From positions 549,975 to 613,974 of the forward strand of contig CM030943.1 in the NCBI GenBank assembly GCA_018136815.1: 64,000 nucleotides of DNA. The letters run 5' to 3'. Position 1 is the stretch's first letter. The number at the start of each line of letters is the position of its first letter. The notes under the pieces are model-generated. The model was given only the letters and a program-made list of their open reading frames with translations. It ran no database searches and was not told the DNA's origin. The position numbers and the translations under genes are program-made. The DNA comes from Isochrysis galbana. Its lineage: Eukaryota > Haptophyta > Isochrysidales > Isochrysidaceae. This document shows positions 1-10,834 of the stretch, piece after piece.

Positions 1-492
1 TGTGTGCCCCTAGCATTCCATGCAACCATAAGCTTATACCATAAGGCATGGGCATGGCGAGGGAGGGCGACGGGGAGGGTTGCCCCCCCCCGGTGGCCAG
101 TGGTGGAGAGAGTGGGGGGGGGAGCATGCCCCCCCATGAGTGAAGTAAGTACAAACTTAGTTGGGGGCTCCTGTGCGTAGTAGCTAGGCATCGCTTCAGA
201 ATTTTTTTCGCTCCCTTGGGTAGTCAAACCACAAACCAACTTGCCCACTAGGAATAGGCGCAACGGAGTCGGACGAGGCAAGAAGCACAAAACCGCAGAT
301 GGCGGAAATGTTGCGGGTGCCAACGAGCGCTCGGGGCTGGGGCCCTTTGCTCGCGCAGCCGACTGCTCACCTTTCCGTCGCCCTTATTAGCGGCGCGCGA
401 CATTGACAGCTGTCATTCGATTGTTTCTTGACCATCTGATATAGCGATGTCATGATTGAAGATCTTGGTTGGGGTGACATGCAATCGGCCGG
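1..492. other. Gene-free left flank
   Basis: No coding region is supported here. It holds G/C-run hairpins around 80-145 and one copy of a dispersed repeat at 133-163. The rest is the downstream flank of the minus-strand gene ending at 493. Confidence 0.5.
133..163 (-). repeat. Dispersed repeat, copy 1 (core CAACTAAGTTTRTACTTR)
   Basis: On the minus strand this reads CAACTAAGTTTGTACTTA, then a short spacer and CATGGG followed by a run that can pair with nearby C and G runs. Two more copies lie at 9859-9888 and 45094-45121. Each is followed by CATGG and two of the three sit beside G-run/C-run hairpins, so this looks like a terminus of an unclassified mobile element. Confidence 0.45.
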
Positions 493-2970
493 TCATGATC
501 GCCTCAGGCTAGCCGCCACTGCTGCCAGTCCCAACTCGAGCTTGGATGCAAGGTGGGCAAACTTCTCGTCGAGCCTCTTGTCTAGCCGCTCCTCGAGTAG
601 TGTAAAGTGCTTCTCGATCAACTCTTGCAGCCTGGTCTCTATGTCCCCCTCCGATGCGGGAATGGGCTGATGTTCGATTGTGTAGGCCGAATTTTCGCTG
701 AGGCTATCCATGCGAGTGCACGAGCTGGTAGCCATCGAGGATTGTGGCCCACGGATGTGCTGCCCTGCCGCGTTGGAGACATCTGGAGGTGCCGAGATCT
801 TTCGAGCTCCCGGTGGAGTATGTCCCCACATCGCCCGAGAATGAACCCCATGCCTAAAAGACATGCCGGACATCGGGGAGCTCGAGGGGGTGGGGACATC
901 GCTCCCAGGTTCATCCAGCGAGGACGACGGATCCCTACTCGACAAGAAACTCGCACGGAATAACGGTGAGGTTGGCGTTGGAACCGGCTCGTTTGACCCC
1001 ACGCCAAATGGCGATAGCCCTTGCTGGGCACACCTTGTGGCTGATGTGGCTTCGCGCACCGAAGCCGTCGCCTCGCGCAAGACCACAGCAGCAAGGCTGG
1101 GCACTCCTTCGCCGGCGGAGAATGGTGCCAGCGCCGTTCGCACCGGCGTTTGCCCGGCCGCGGCCTGGGTTGCCTCAGCCGCAAGGGGCGTATCGGCGTC
1201 GTATCGCCCTGTGCCCTCTACGAAATGCGGCGCAACATCGGACGCCGAAGAATCGATGTTGAGGCTGCTCTGGTCAATGGCATCCCGTCTGGCGGCTTCG
1301 CTGCTCAAATCGGGCATGACGGCGGCAAAACAGGGCTTAGCCATCTCAATTGGAGAGTGGAAGAGGGCCAGATCATGTTCCGCAATCGCCGCACTGAAGA
1401 AGTCCGATGTTTTGACCCGGTTGCCAGTGAGCGCCCACACGCCATAGACTTGGCGGCCTGATGGTACGGACGTGCCGCATGGTCCACCAGGCTGGAGGCA
1501 GGCGAGTCCGCGAAGTGACGAACCTTCGGGCAGGGCGATCTGACGGACGAAGGACAGCGCCAAAGCATCGAATTGCAAGAGCATGCGCCCACTGCTGGAG
1601 CCGACCACAAGGACGGAGCCGGTAGCGGTCAGCATATCTGGTGTTCCAATTCCGGGAGTGCTCACGGAGCGCTCACGGGAGCCAGCGTCTTCGATGCCGA
1701 TTAGTGAGCCGCTGGTAGGGCAGGAGGCCGCGATTTGCATGCCGCTAGCGTCGGCAGCACCGTCAATCGTCAAATGCCTCGCCGCTTCTGGAGTGCGCAA
1801 TCGTGCCAGTTCCGACGACAGGTCGAGCAGGCTTGAGAACCCCACATTCTGCCCGGCTGCCATCGACCCAATACGCCCGCGCAAGTCGATTGGCGTAGCG
1901 TCCACGTTTTGCCTGCCGGGAGAGATCCCATGGCAAGCGGAAACTATGGCTTGGCAATTGGTGCAGGCTACGCCAGCGCATTCTTCGCCATCCGCCGGAG
2001 GGATCATCCTCGAGCTCGATGCGGTCAATAAATCCTCGGCTCGCCCCGGCGCCCTGGCTTCGACACCACCAGTCGAGCAGATCGCCGGAACCGCGACCGC
2101 GGCCGACGCCGCCACCACGAGACTCCCTGTTGGTGTGAATACAATCGCAACGGCGCGCCGTGGAGCGTCGAGAGCGAACCGACGAGAGGCAAATCGGCTC
2201 CAGTTGTCATTTGTTGACCAGCTGAGCACGATTAGCTCCGTCTCCGCCGCGACTGCGAGAGCAGACCCACCCATGGGTGCAAAATGCTCACTCGGGGACT
2301 GTCGGTTGCCGGCCCACGCACACACGCGGAGCGACCCCGAAGCATCGTCGCGAGAGAAGAGCACGGACACGTCCTTGATTACGTCCGTCTGGCCTGGCAC
2401 TTCCGGTATGCTGCCTCCTTCCCGTAGGGGCCATTTGTCGCTCGCGGCGACATCGGCGCGCAACTGGCAATGGACAAGTACCAAGCTCGTGGGTGAGACT
2501 GCTGCGAGCACCGGTTTGTCTGGATGCCAAGCCATGTCCCTGCATGCCCCACCGATGTCAGTGCCTCCAATGCGAGCTGCCCTCTCGCCCGTGCCGTCTG
2601 GTTCTTGCTGCGCATAGGTCTCTCCCGAGATGGTGCGGGGCAGCTTCCACAGCTGGAGAGCAGTCGTGCCGGTGAGGGAGAGGGCGACTAGTCCAGGCGC
2701 TGAGGGGCAGACTGCGAGCGTAGCGACTCCTCCTGCCGGACGTGCGGCTCGCTCGTTCTCTGCGCCGAGCGCAACATGCTTGATTTCATCTCTGGAGACC
2801 ACTGAAATGATAGAAAGGGAGCGGCCGGCGGAGGGTAGGACGAGGCGGCCGGCGAGCCAGGGCTGAGCGAGGTAGTTGGTGCCGACGCGCACCACCGCGG
2901 TCGACAAGCGCACTGCGTATGAGAAAGGTCCACCTTCGCCCGCATCCGAGCGCGACGCGCAGGCAGCCAT
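493..2970 (-). CDS. WD40-like propeller protein with C-terminal coiled coil
   Basis: A single uninterrupted reading frame of about 825 codons. The N-terminal half has blade-like segments, for example VATLAVCPSAPGLVALS, MAWHPDKPVLAAVS and VAIVFTPTGSLVVAAS, the spacing expected of a WD40-type beta propeller. The middle is Ser/Pro-rich and probably disordered. The last 60 residues form a strong coiled coil (LQELIEKHFTLLEERLDKRL). I start at the ATG at 2970 because upstream codons in frame come from the poly-C/GA tract at 2980-3064. A propeller followed by disorder and a C-terminal helix recalls scaffold proteins such as EDC4 or WD/coiled-coil adaptors, but I cannot assign the family from the sequence alone. 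No intron is needed. Confidence 0.6.
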   Translation of the reverse strand: MAACASRSDAGEGGPFSYAVRLSTAVVRVGTNYLAQPWLAGRLVLPSAGRSLSIISVVSRDEIKHVALGAENERAARPAGGVATLAVCPSAPGLVALSLTGTTALQLWKLPRTISGETYAQQEPDGTGERAARIGGTDIGGACRDMAWHPDKPVLAAVSPTSLVLVHCQLRADVAASDKWPLREGGSIPEVPGQTDVIKDVSVLFSRDDASGSLRVCAWAGNRQSPSEHFAPMGGSALAVAAETELIVLSWSTNDNWSRFASRRFALDAPRRAVAIVFTPTGSLVVAASAAVAVPAICSTGGVEARAPGRAEDLLTASSSRMIPPADGEECAGVACTNCQAIVSACHGISPGRQNVDATPIDLRGRIGSMAAGQNVGFSSLLDLSSELARLRTPEAARHLTIDGAADASGMQIAASCPTSGSLIGIEDAGSRERSVSTPGIGTPDMLTATGSVLVVGSSSGRMLLQFDALALSFVRQIALPEGSSLRGLACLQPGGPCGTSVPSGRQVYGVWALTGNRVKTSDFFSAAIAEHDLALFHSPIEMAKPCFAAVMPDLSSEAARRDAIDQSSLNIDSSASDVAPHFVEGTGRYDADTPLAAEATQAAAGQTPVRTALAPFSAGEGVPSLAAVVLREATASVREATSATRCAQQGLSPFGVGSNEPVPTPTSPLFRASFLSSRDPSSSLDEPGSDVPTPSSSPMSGMSFRHGVHSRAMWGHTPPGARKISAPPDVSNAAGQHIRGPQSSMATSSCTRMDSLSENSAYTIEHQPIPASEGDIETRLQELIEKHFTLLEERLDKRLDEKFAHLASKLELGLAAVAASLRRS

Positions 2971-3983
2971 CTGGGTGCGCTCTCTCTCCCTCCCTCTCTC
3001 CCTCTGCCCCCCCCCCCTCCCCCCCCCGCGCCCCCCCTCCCCCCCCCCCCCCCCCCCCCCCCCCGCGCGCCCTACTCTCTCTCCGACGACGGGAAAGAAA
3101 AGGCAGGCAGGGCCGTAAGGGGCCGGCACCTATCTCGCACGCAGGAGATACGAGAGAAGTCTCCCCATCCACACAGACTGAACAAGATCCTCCTGTCCGA
3201 ACTTTTTTTCAAGTAGAGAGGAGGGGGTGTTCCTGTGCTTCTGTGCTTGTCGAGGGGTTGCAGCACAGTGGATGTAGCACCGAGGAGGTGAAGAACACGT
3301 GCACCGTAGACTTTACTTTACACGCTCTGCTTCGGCGGATTCTGGAGGAGCCTGTGGCACGAGACCGACCGTCGTCGTGGACAAGATGGAAATCTCCTCT
3401 CGTTGTTTGTTTACGGGATGGGCCGCAGGCTGACGGACACATGGGTATACCCCCCTGTTTAGGATGAGATATGGGCGATATGGACAGTTTGATCAGATTG
3501 TCTCCCCCCACCCCCCGACGCTGCATCCACAGCATAAGACGAGCGAGGAGAGAGCTCGGGGGTCGGTCGTCTGGCGGTCAAATTCTATTTTAACCTCTGA
3601 GGGTGTAAAAATGAAAAAGTCATGATTGAGGAAATACACTACCAAAGTAAAGCGGTAGACGGTAGAAACCACGGAACACACTGTTGCGGGTAGGGAGAGT
3701 CCGTCCCCACGGTCGAGAAGGCCCGTTTTCCCCTCGCCCGTCTGGGGCCTCCGAAGATCCGTTGCGGCCAAATTGCCAAATTCCGTCGTCGCGGTCGCGG
3801 CGCCCCTCCCCCTCCCTTTCGGTATCCTCCGAGAAGGTGCAACTCGAGGTTCCCCTTTTTTTGTCAAACTTGAGGTTGCACCCTCTCGGGGGTAGTTTTT
3901 TTTTCTTAGAAAGTTATGTTTTATAGACGGCGCGGGTTCGATGTTTGGAAAAAAAATCTCCACCCTTTCTTAGGGCTCGCCAT
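2971..3983. other. Upstream flank of the WD40-like gene
   Basis: Contains a pyrimidine tract ending in a long poly-C run (3007-3064). No convincing gene was seen between 3065 and 3983. Confidence 0.45.
3007..3064. repeat. Poly-C tract just upstream of the WD40-like ATG
   Basis: Almost pure C on the plus strand, preceded by CT-rich sequence from about 2980. On the coding (minus) strand this is poly-G followed by GA-rich sequence, lying 10-95 bases upstream of the proposed ATG. It could form quadruplex or triplex structure in the promoter or 5' UTR. Confidence 0.7.
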
Positions 3984-4501
3984 CCTAGATCCTAGATGTT
4001 AAACACAGGAACGGTGTGTTTCTACGGAAGTCAAAAACAGTGTTTTTCACCGTGTTTCTAGGAGACCCCCATGTCCGGAACAGAGGGTTGCGCGCTGCGG
4101 GCGCGCGGTGAGTGAGCGTGCGAGCGAGGCCATAGCCATAGCATGCAATCAATCCCGCCACCTGCTTGCCTGGCCTCCCACCCACCTGCACCACTACACC
4201 ACTAGCTACCACCACCTACCACCTAGCACCTAGTTGGATGCAAGACAATCAATCATCAATCACAATCATGCTTGACAGTTACAATTACAATTACACTCCC
4301 ACAGGAACTACCGGTAGCTGTGAGCTGTGAGCCTACGGGAGATGGATATAAATATATATGTATAATATAATAATACTATATATATATGACCCGCTGTTTT
4401 TGGTACTGTGTTTCACCGTGTACCGTGTTTCCAAAAAAGCCAAAAACAACAGCTGTTTTTGGTGTGTTTCTAGACCTAACCCACCGTGTTTAACATCTAG
4501 G
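3984..4501. mobile_element. 518-bp non-autonomous DNA transposon, CCTAGATG family, copy A
   Basis: Terminal inverted repeats: the left end has CCTAGATGTTAAACAC (after a duplicated CCTAGAT) and the right end reads GTGTTTAACATCTAGG. The element is bounded by an 8-bp direct duplication CTCGCCAT at 3976-3983 and 4502-4509. The interior has many GTGTTTC/ACCGTGTTT subterminal motifs and TA-rich sequence, with no transposase. The 8-bp target duplication fits hAT or another 8-bp superfamily. The insertion splits a small minus-strand reading frame (4662 leftwards) that would be continuous without it. Confidence 0.8.
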
Positions 4502-4689
4502 CTCGCCATGGCTCCAAAAATTAGACCAGCATCAGTAGTCGCCTTAGACAATGCTCTTAAACTTAAATGGTTCTCAACGATATGTTGCACTCCACACTTG
4601 ACGATATCCTTCTTAGAATTACTGAGCGTGACCTCAATGCTCTGATAGGCGGATTGGGCCATTACCAACAGTTGCTCACTCGACAAAAA

Positions 4690-6354
4690 GAAAAGGTGTA
4701 TAAAATACTAGGTGATCAACTAAATGACACGAAACCTGAGTATTGAGTGTCCACATATACCTATATTAAAGACTTATAACTTATAACTGTCGAGTCGAGC
4801 GGAGCCGGAGGGCTCTGAGCCACTCCGTCGCGAGCGGCACCGGCGGCTAGCGCGGCGCTTTGGCCCTCCTCCCCACCGGGAGTCGGGTGAATGAAATTCT
4901 GGACTGGGTCGGGCAACCCCATTTGGGTGTCTGGACGGGGGACGAACGGCGAACGAAGGGCGGTGGGGCGGCGAGGCGCTCCTAGTGGCCCTAGAGTGTT
5001 GGGTTTCAAGAGATTGTTAGACCTACAAAGAACTCTTCCCTCAGGGAGGGAGCCTAGGCTGCTAGAGTGCAGCGACGCAGCGAACAACGACGGACAACGA
5101 ACCTGAGAACAACAGGATACACCGACTCACGAACACACCGGAATCATTCACCCAAACAAACCAAGCAAATTATCAAGCAACCGCGACCCCAGATCACCGA
5201 TAACTCAAACACGTCGCGAGAGACGGAGAGAGAGAGCGAGCGAGAGAGAGAGAGACTCCGCAGCGACGGCCGGAGCGTGTCTCCGTTGTAACTTCCCACG
5301 TAGCGGAGAGTCCGAAGAGGAGCGTCATGTCGCGCGACCACGGCGATCACTTCGGATATAGATCGCAACGAGATATCTTCACGACAGAGGAAAGCTTGCC
5401 GTTGAGCGTTGAGCGTGAACCTTCTAGACGCTTCTAACGAACAACCCTGAGTAGCAACCAAGGGGAAGAAACACCAAAGGGGCCAAGGGCTTGCATGTAA
5501 CTTGCATCAAGGGGAAAGATTCCCTCACCTAAGAAGCGAACCTACATTGATCTCCAAGGGGAGATGGCAAATTAAACCTCAAATCTCGAGCGGATAGAGC
5601 AACCGACTCGCTCGCCAAAACCTTGACCGAGAAGAAAGAAGCAAGGACCTACAAGCCAAGGGTAGCGGACCTAGGGAATGTGAGAGGAAACTTCCGAACG
5701 CCAACGCGAACACCAAACGCCGGAAGGCAACGAAACCCTAACCAGGCCAAGCAGAACTTACGAAGAACAGGCCTGGACGACAACGAAAGTTAGCAAGTCC
5801 CAAGAAAGAACCGGAACCCAACAAGAAACGACAAGCCTTGCAAGAAGCTAAATAAGCATCCTGAAGGCACCCCGAGAGCCTGAGACAAGCGCGCAGCGAG
5901 CAACAGGCGACCTGGCTCCTTTGAGTCAAGATTACCCGAAAGGAGGAAACCTGGAATCTAGACCTGACAAACAGGCTAGAAGGAACGAAACGAGAACTCG
6001 AATTCTAGATCGCTAGGGACGAACCCTACCAACCTAGATGTACCTGAGCTTCACCGTGTGGCCGCACGGCGAAGGACCTGGAAATAAGAGCCTGGAAATC
6101 GCATCATCTAGGATGAATGCGACACCCCCCGACTAAGATCGAGACGTCTCCCGATGTCGAGCGGTGAACCTGGAAACAGAGACCTCGAACCGGGAACCTG
6201 GGCTGACGAGAGGTCAGAATCGGAACAAGAAGCAACGGAACATAGCGAGCGAAACGTGGAGACAAGAACACCCTTTGGATCCAAAGCGAGCACGAAATCG
6301 GCGGCTTAACGCGGCGGCCTCTTTCGTACGCACTGCCCCACCCACTTCTCCCTT
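4690..6354. other. Gene-free purine-rich region
   Basis: The plus strand is unusually A/G-rich from about 5090 to 6300, including a short GA microsatellite near 5224-5255. No conserved reading frame was seen. It lies downstream (in minus orientation) of the gypsy integrase fragment ending at 6355 and may be decayed sequence of the same element. Confidence 0.35.
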
Positions 6355-7077
6355 TTACAGGAGCTTTGCTCGGGTGCTGCGCCGGGTGTAGAGCGCAGGC
6401 AGCGGCTTGCGGAAGGGTGGCTTGGCTAGAGTACATTCGTGGCACTGGCGCACGTGCGCTGACACGTCAGCGTTGAGACCAGGCCAGTAGTATCGATCGC
6501 GAAGGAGGCGTGCCATGCGACTATCACCGAGGTGACACAGGTGATCATGAAAGGCCTCGAGGTAGGCGTTGCGCATGGACTTCGGCACGTATAAGCATAA
6601 ACGTTCCCCGCCGTCTCTCGTCGGGACCCGACGATAAAGGAGGCCGGACTGGAGCAGGCATCGCTTCGACTCCTTAGCCAGCCAGCTTAAGCGGCGGTAG
6701 TCGATGTCGAGAGGAGGCGGAGCATCGGAAAGAGTGAGGATGAGTGCGTGGCAGTCCTCATCTTCTTGTTGAGCTTGCCGTAACACCGTGGCCGTGGGCG
6801 TGCCGGTGTTGAGGTAGGAGAGGTTGATAGAGTCCTTGGTCGTAGAGGCCTGTCTGGCTCGACGCTCCTGACTCTGAAGGCTGGAAGCGGTTGTTGTGCG
6901 AGGGCGCGGATCGACGGCAGCGACTAGCTGACCACCCCCCTGTTTAGAGGGAGACGTCACCGGCGTCTCTTCGTTAGCCGCGACGAGACGGGAAACCGCG
7001 TCGGCGTCGCTATGGTTAGCACCAGGTTTGTGTTCGACTGTGAAGCGATACTCGGCCAATTTGAGAGCCGAAGGGCC
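6355..7077 (-). pseudogene. Ty3/gypsy pol fragment: RNase H end plus integrase zinc-binding domain
   Basis: The minus-strand frame begins in the end of a retroelement RNase H (LAEYRFTVEHKPGANH, then DADAVSRL), continues through a linker, and reaches an integrase HHCC zinc-binding domain with HDHLCHLGDSRMARLL, YYWPGL and CHECTLAKP. The catalytic DD35E core is absent, since the frame ends just after the zinc finger. Upstream codons (7078-7227) are translated G/C runs and are not real protein. In the same orientation an LTR-like segment lies at 7886-7650. The copy is therefore an internally deleted, 3'-truncated gypsy relic. Confidence 0.8.
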
Positions 7078-7084
7078 GCCGTCT

Positions 7085-7660
7085 TGGCGCGCGGAGGGGG
7101 GGGGGGGCAGCGGAGGGGAAGGGGAGGAGCGGAGGGGGGGAAGGGGAGGAGCGGAGGGGGGGGGAGGGGGGAGCGGAAGGGGGGGGGAGAAACTGCCGAG
7201 GGGGGTGAGATCGCAACACTGACCCAATCCTCCCTCACATTCACGTATTTTTCCCGGCCTGGCCCGGGAAAATCAGGGAGTGGAGAGAGGGGAGGGAGGA
7301 GAGTTGCGGAAGGGGGGGGGAACCGCGGAGGGGGGAATCACAATACTGACCCAATCCTCCCTCACATTCACGTATTTTTCCCGGCCTGGCCCGGGAAAAT
7401 CAGGGAATGGAGAGAGGGGAGGGAGGACTGCAGAGGGGGGTGAAGACACAGCACTGACCCAACTTTCCCTCACATTCACGTGTCTTTCCCGGCTTGCCCC
7501 GGGAAACGCATGGAATAGAGAAGGGAAACGCAGAGAATGGAGAGAGGGAGGGAGGGGAACTGCAGAAGGGGGAGGGAACTGCAGAAGGGGGAGGGAACTG
7601 CAGAAGGGGGAGGAAACTGCAGAAGGGGGAGGGAACTGCAGAAGGGGGGGGGCCAGTTCT
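7085..7660. repeat. G-rich minisatellites inside the gypsy relic
   Basis: Three imperfect copies of a roughly 108-127 bp unit occur at about 7221, 7348 and 7456, each carrying GACCCAA, TTCACGT and a CCCGG...CCGGG palindrome. They are followed by five copies of a 19-20 bp unit (GGAACTGCAGAAGGGGGAGG) at about 7556-7650. This explains several spurious Pro/Gly-rich reading frames. Confidence 0.75.
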
Positions 7661-7886
7661 GTTACCTACATCTCTTACCTTAAACGCGTGGACAATTACC
7701 GTAACGGTAAAAATAAAACTCAAATCTTCGAATTTCGAGACGAAAATCGGCGAACCAGGACTGGAGCCCACGGAGAATCCGAATCGGCACGCCTTGCGTG
7801 ACCACGACTAACATAGAAGACGATATATAACGAAGAAGGAGCGCGCTCATGCCGAAATATTCACGCCGAGAGGCCTGAATACAACA
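7650..7886 (-). repeat. Diverged LTR fragment of the TGTTGTATTC family
   Basis: Read on the minus strand from 7886 it begins TGTTGTATTC and shares ordered motifs with the LTRs starting at 23187, 33416 and 53575: GGATTC, TCGTCTCGAAATT, and CGTTTAAGGTAA. It lies upstream, in the same orientation, of the RNase H/integrase fragment, so it is probably the 5' LTR of that relic. Confidence 0.6.
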
Positions 7887-8159
7887 CACTGTTGGCGAAG
7901 GGGGGGGGGCAAACCGGGGCTCTCTTATCTCTAATCTCTAGAATCTAACGTCCCCCGGCCGAATGGGCCCGAGATAGAATGGCACACCAGCACACCAGGC
8001 GTCATATCCAAAGATAGATGCCGCCCTTAGCAGCCACGCCAATTTTTATAGTACTAGTAGTATAATATACCCCAGCTCTTGCTTTGGATTCCTACAAATG
8101 AACCCGTGATGAACCTGGAGGAGGAGACACACAGGAGAACAGAAGAGATGAGAGAAGCG

Positions 8160-8400
<241 letters not shown>

Positions 8401-8436
8401 GAGAATCATCAGGCGCGATTGCCTCCGCCGCTGGCG

Positions 8437-9534
8437 ATGTCAGAGTCTCCCGTGTGCTTCCCCCGCGTTCCGATCGCCGAGCGGCGCAACCGGCGCGACC
8501 GCCACCGCACGAGTGCCTCAAGGCTTCTCGCAGTCTACGTGCGTGGCCGCCCGAACTCAGCGCACATGGAGGCTGAGCACACACCGCAGGAAGGGATCCC
8601 CACGCACACTGCCTCCATCTCCCCGTCTACCTCCTCCATTTCACTCTTATTTCTCAACCCCCCCCCCCTGGGAATTCGGCAGTATCTGAGCATCGCGCCC
8701 GACTCGCAGCGCGCCTCGCTGCTCAAGGCAAGCTACAACGAGCACCGAGTCATTGCGGCAGCCGACTCCTCCAATGTATTTGCCGTGCCCGATATCCGCT
8801 GGACGCGCGGATTTCCCGCGTACTACGAGCGTAACACCTCGACGACAATCGAAGGGGGGTTGACCCCTGACTTGCTGCAAGTGCTCTCGGGGATGCCGTG
8901 TTACGCATGCTTCAAGGAAGATCCTAGGCGATGCATTTCCGAGCAATGGAGGGGCGACGTGCCGTGCGAGCATGTCAACATATATGCCAAGAAGCCCCAG
9001 AAAGTGTTTTCGCATCATGCCTGCTCTCGCTTGGTCGGACACTGTGCATCTCTAATTCAATTCCTGGAGCAAGTTGAGACAACGTATAATAGTACTCCGG
9101 GCGTGGTACTCTTGTTGGAGGACGACGTGCACTTGTCATCGCACCTGTGGCTTGAACAGATAGGTCGATTCATGACTAGGTACGACCCCTCCGGTTGGGA
9201 TGTGGCCAAATTGCATGGCGGCGGAATCCTCGGAGCACCGCTTGGGGTCCAATTCTCGCGGCACATGCACAGTCACATGCTCAGGCATGGCAGAGATTGG
9301 TGGGTAGGTCTTCCATGGCCACTTTGGGGAACAGCAGCGTTGCTGTTCAACACCATGTCCGTCAGTCGGGTGCTGCGGTCCCTGCGCAGCCAGAAAATGG
9401 GTACTGCAGATGCAGCTCTCCTGCAGGCCTTCTTGTGGGGTGAGATTGATATAGCCATCAGCAACGAGCGCATCTTTTTCCCAAGGTCAGATTCGGAAAA
9501 TACCTCGTCCATCGAAGCGTCCACCTTAACGTAA
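8437..9534 (+). CDS. GT25-like glycosyltransferase
   Basis: A 365-residue open frame from the first in-frame ATG. The diagnostic segment is VVLLLEDDVHL at about residues 224-234: hydrophobic strand, then an acidic EDD triad like the metal-binding DxD of GT-A enzymes, close to the LIFEDD motif of glycosyltransferase family 25 (procollagen galactosyltransferase and LPS enzymes). Upstream CSRLVGHCASLIQFLE matches the helix that precedes the motif in GT25, and WGTAALLFNTMSVSRVL matches the later acceptor-side segment. The N-terminal 70 residues are low in conservation signal, and an ATG at 8563 is an alternative start. No signal anchor is obvious, so an unseen upstream exon is possible. It is predicted to transfer a hexose in the secretory pathway; the sugar and acceptor are unknown. 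Confidence 0.65.
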   Translation: MSESPVCFPRVPIAERRNRRDRHRTSASRLLAVYVRGRPNSAHMEAEHTPQEGIPTHTASISPSTSSISLLFLNPPPLGIRQYLSIAPDSQRASLLKASYNEHRVIAAADSSNVFAVPDIRWTRGFPAYYERNTSTTIEGGLTPDLLQVLSGMPCYACFKEDPRRCISEQWRGDVPCEHVNIYAKKPQKVFSHHACSRLVGHCASLIQFLEQVETTYNSTPGVVLLLEDDVHLSSHLWLEQIGRFMTRYDPSGWDVAKLHGGGILGAPLGVQFSRHMHSHMLRHGRDWWVGLPWPLWGTAALLFNTMSVSRVLRSLRSQKMGTADAALLQAFLWGEIDIAISNERIFFPRSDSENTSSIEASTLT

Positions 9535-10062
9535 TGTACCTTCTTGGCCAATCATCGGCCGCTATCGCCGTCTCCACTCGAACACGAGGCTGGGCAGCGA
9601 AGATATTCCCCTATTGTCGAGAAAGCACGTGCCGCATGTGCACCTGGGCGAGAGCATCCCGGTGCTCTCCTGTGTCTTGCGGTGAATGAAAATGAAAATA
9701 GTTAATGTTATAGCCTAGCCAACCCCACTAGCACTAGCTAAGCATTGGACACAACTTTTCCGTCCCGGAATCCAGCCATGCCTGACGAGCCAGGTGTCCG
9801 AGTGCTACAGGAGGGAGGGGGCACTGCCCCCTCCCTTCGATATTTGTCCTCCCCCCAGCAACTAAGTTTATACTTGGTTCGCCCATGGGGGGGCACGAGC
9901 CCCCCACCATAGAAAGGTTTACCAAACTAAGCAGCGCGCTCATTTTCGCCAACTCGGCGGACACCTCGAGAACCGCCCAAGCGGGCATGGGGAGGCAACC
10001 TAAAGAGAGGATAGACTTGGCCGACATCCGGCCTTTGTACGAAATAAATGGACAACAAGACA
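9535..10062. other. Gene-free spacer with hairpin-prone repeat
   Basis: Holds perfect short G/C hairpins (around 9810-9830 and 9885-9905) and the second copy of the dispersed repeat at 9859-9888. No gene was seen. Confidence 0.45.
9859..9888 (+). repeat. Dispersed repeat, copy 2
   Basis: Reads CAACTAAGTTTATACTTG, then GTTCGCCCATGG, next to a GGGGGG...CCCCCC hairpin. It is in the opposite orientation to copy 1 (133-163) and the same orientation as copy 3 (45094-45121). Confidence 0.5.
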
Positions 10063-10086
10063 AAAACTATTGTTATAGTTTTAGCG

Positions 10087-10834
10087 ATGGAGCGCGCGCC
10101 GACCGCTCCCACCTCCCAGCCCCCCGCCGTCACGACGCCCCACCGGGGACGCCCCAAGCCGCCGGAGCCGAAGCGCTCGCAGGCCGCCCCCCTGACCGAC
10201 AGCGATGTGGACATGATCCTCCCGCCCTCGCCTCCTCAGCAGCCACACAAGCAGGGAACAGGCAGAGTCCTGTTCCCTGCAGACCAACAGAGCCAGCCTC
10301 TGGCCCTGCCGCCTGCCTCCGCCGCCATGCCACCACAACAAGGACTCCCCATGGTGGGTGGCAGCCCTGCTGCCACCCCCATGGAGGCAACTCCTACCTT
10401 CAGCGCACCCCACGGGGGCGGGCACTTGACTCAACCCCTCCAACAACATAGCACAGAAGTCGTACGCTGAGGCGGCCGGCCCCAAAGGGAAGCTCCCACA
10501 AGAAGCACAGAAAGCCCCACCTCCACCCACTCAACAACCACCGCCGCCCTCGCGCAAGCGAGCGGACCCACAGTCGGAACCGAAACCGATCCAAACTAAC
10601 AACACACAATTTGCCTCACCCCCTCATGAGGAGGAGGAGGAGCCGGAGGACACTCCCTTCTTCATCCAGTTCGCGCAGCTAGCTGAGGACAAGAAAGAGA
10701 TCAAGAGCGAGGATGTTGCAACACTCATGAAGTTCCTTCTCTCTAAGCTAGAAGGCTTGGATGCCACCCCCGACGGGATGGACAAGGGTCGCAAAGGCCC
10801 TTGGATTTTCTACGTCGATGACGACGCGCACGAT
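10087..10834 (+). pseudogene. LINE ORF1-like protein, frameshifted and interrupted
   Basis: Starts MERAPTAPTSQPPAV and is Pro/Gln-rich with no zinc knuckle visible. The first frame stops at 10468-10470. The homologous sequence continues in another frame (KRADPQSEPKPIQ, EDTPFFIQFAQLAEDKKE, DGMDKGRKGPWIFYVDDD) until the MITE insertion at 10835. The tail (QFKAAYGDK...) reappears after the MITE at 11416. Compared with the minus copy it also lacks about 30 residues in the middle. Confidence 0.75.

Noticed and set aside
1583-2617. 344-codon plus-strand frame
   Set aside because: Antisense shadow of the WD40-like gene; the minus frame has better composition and a clear coiled coil.
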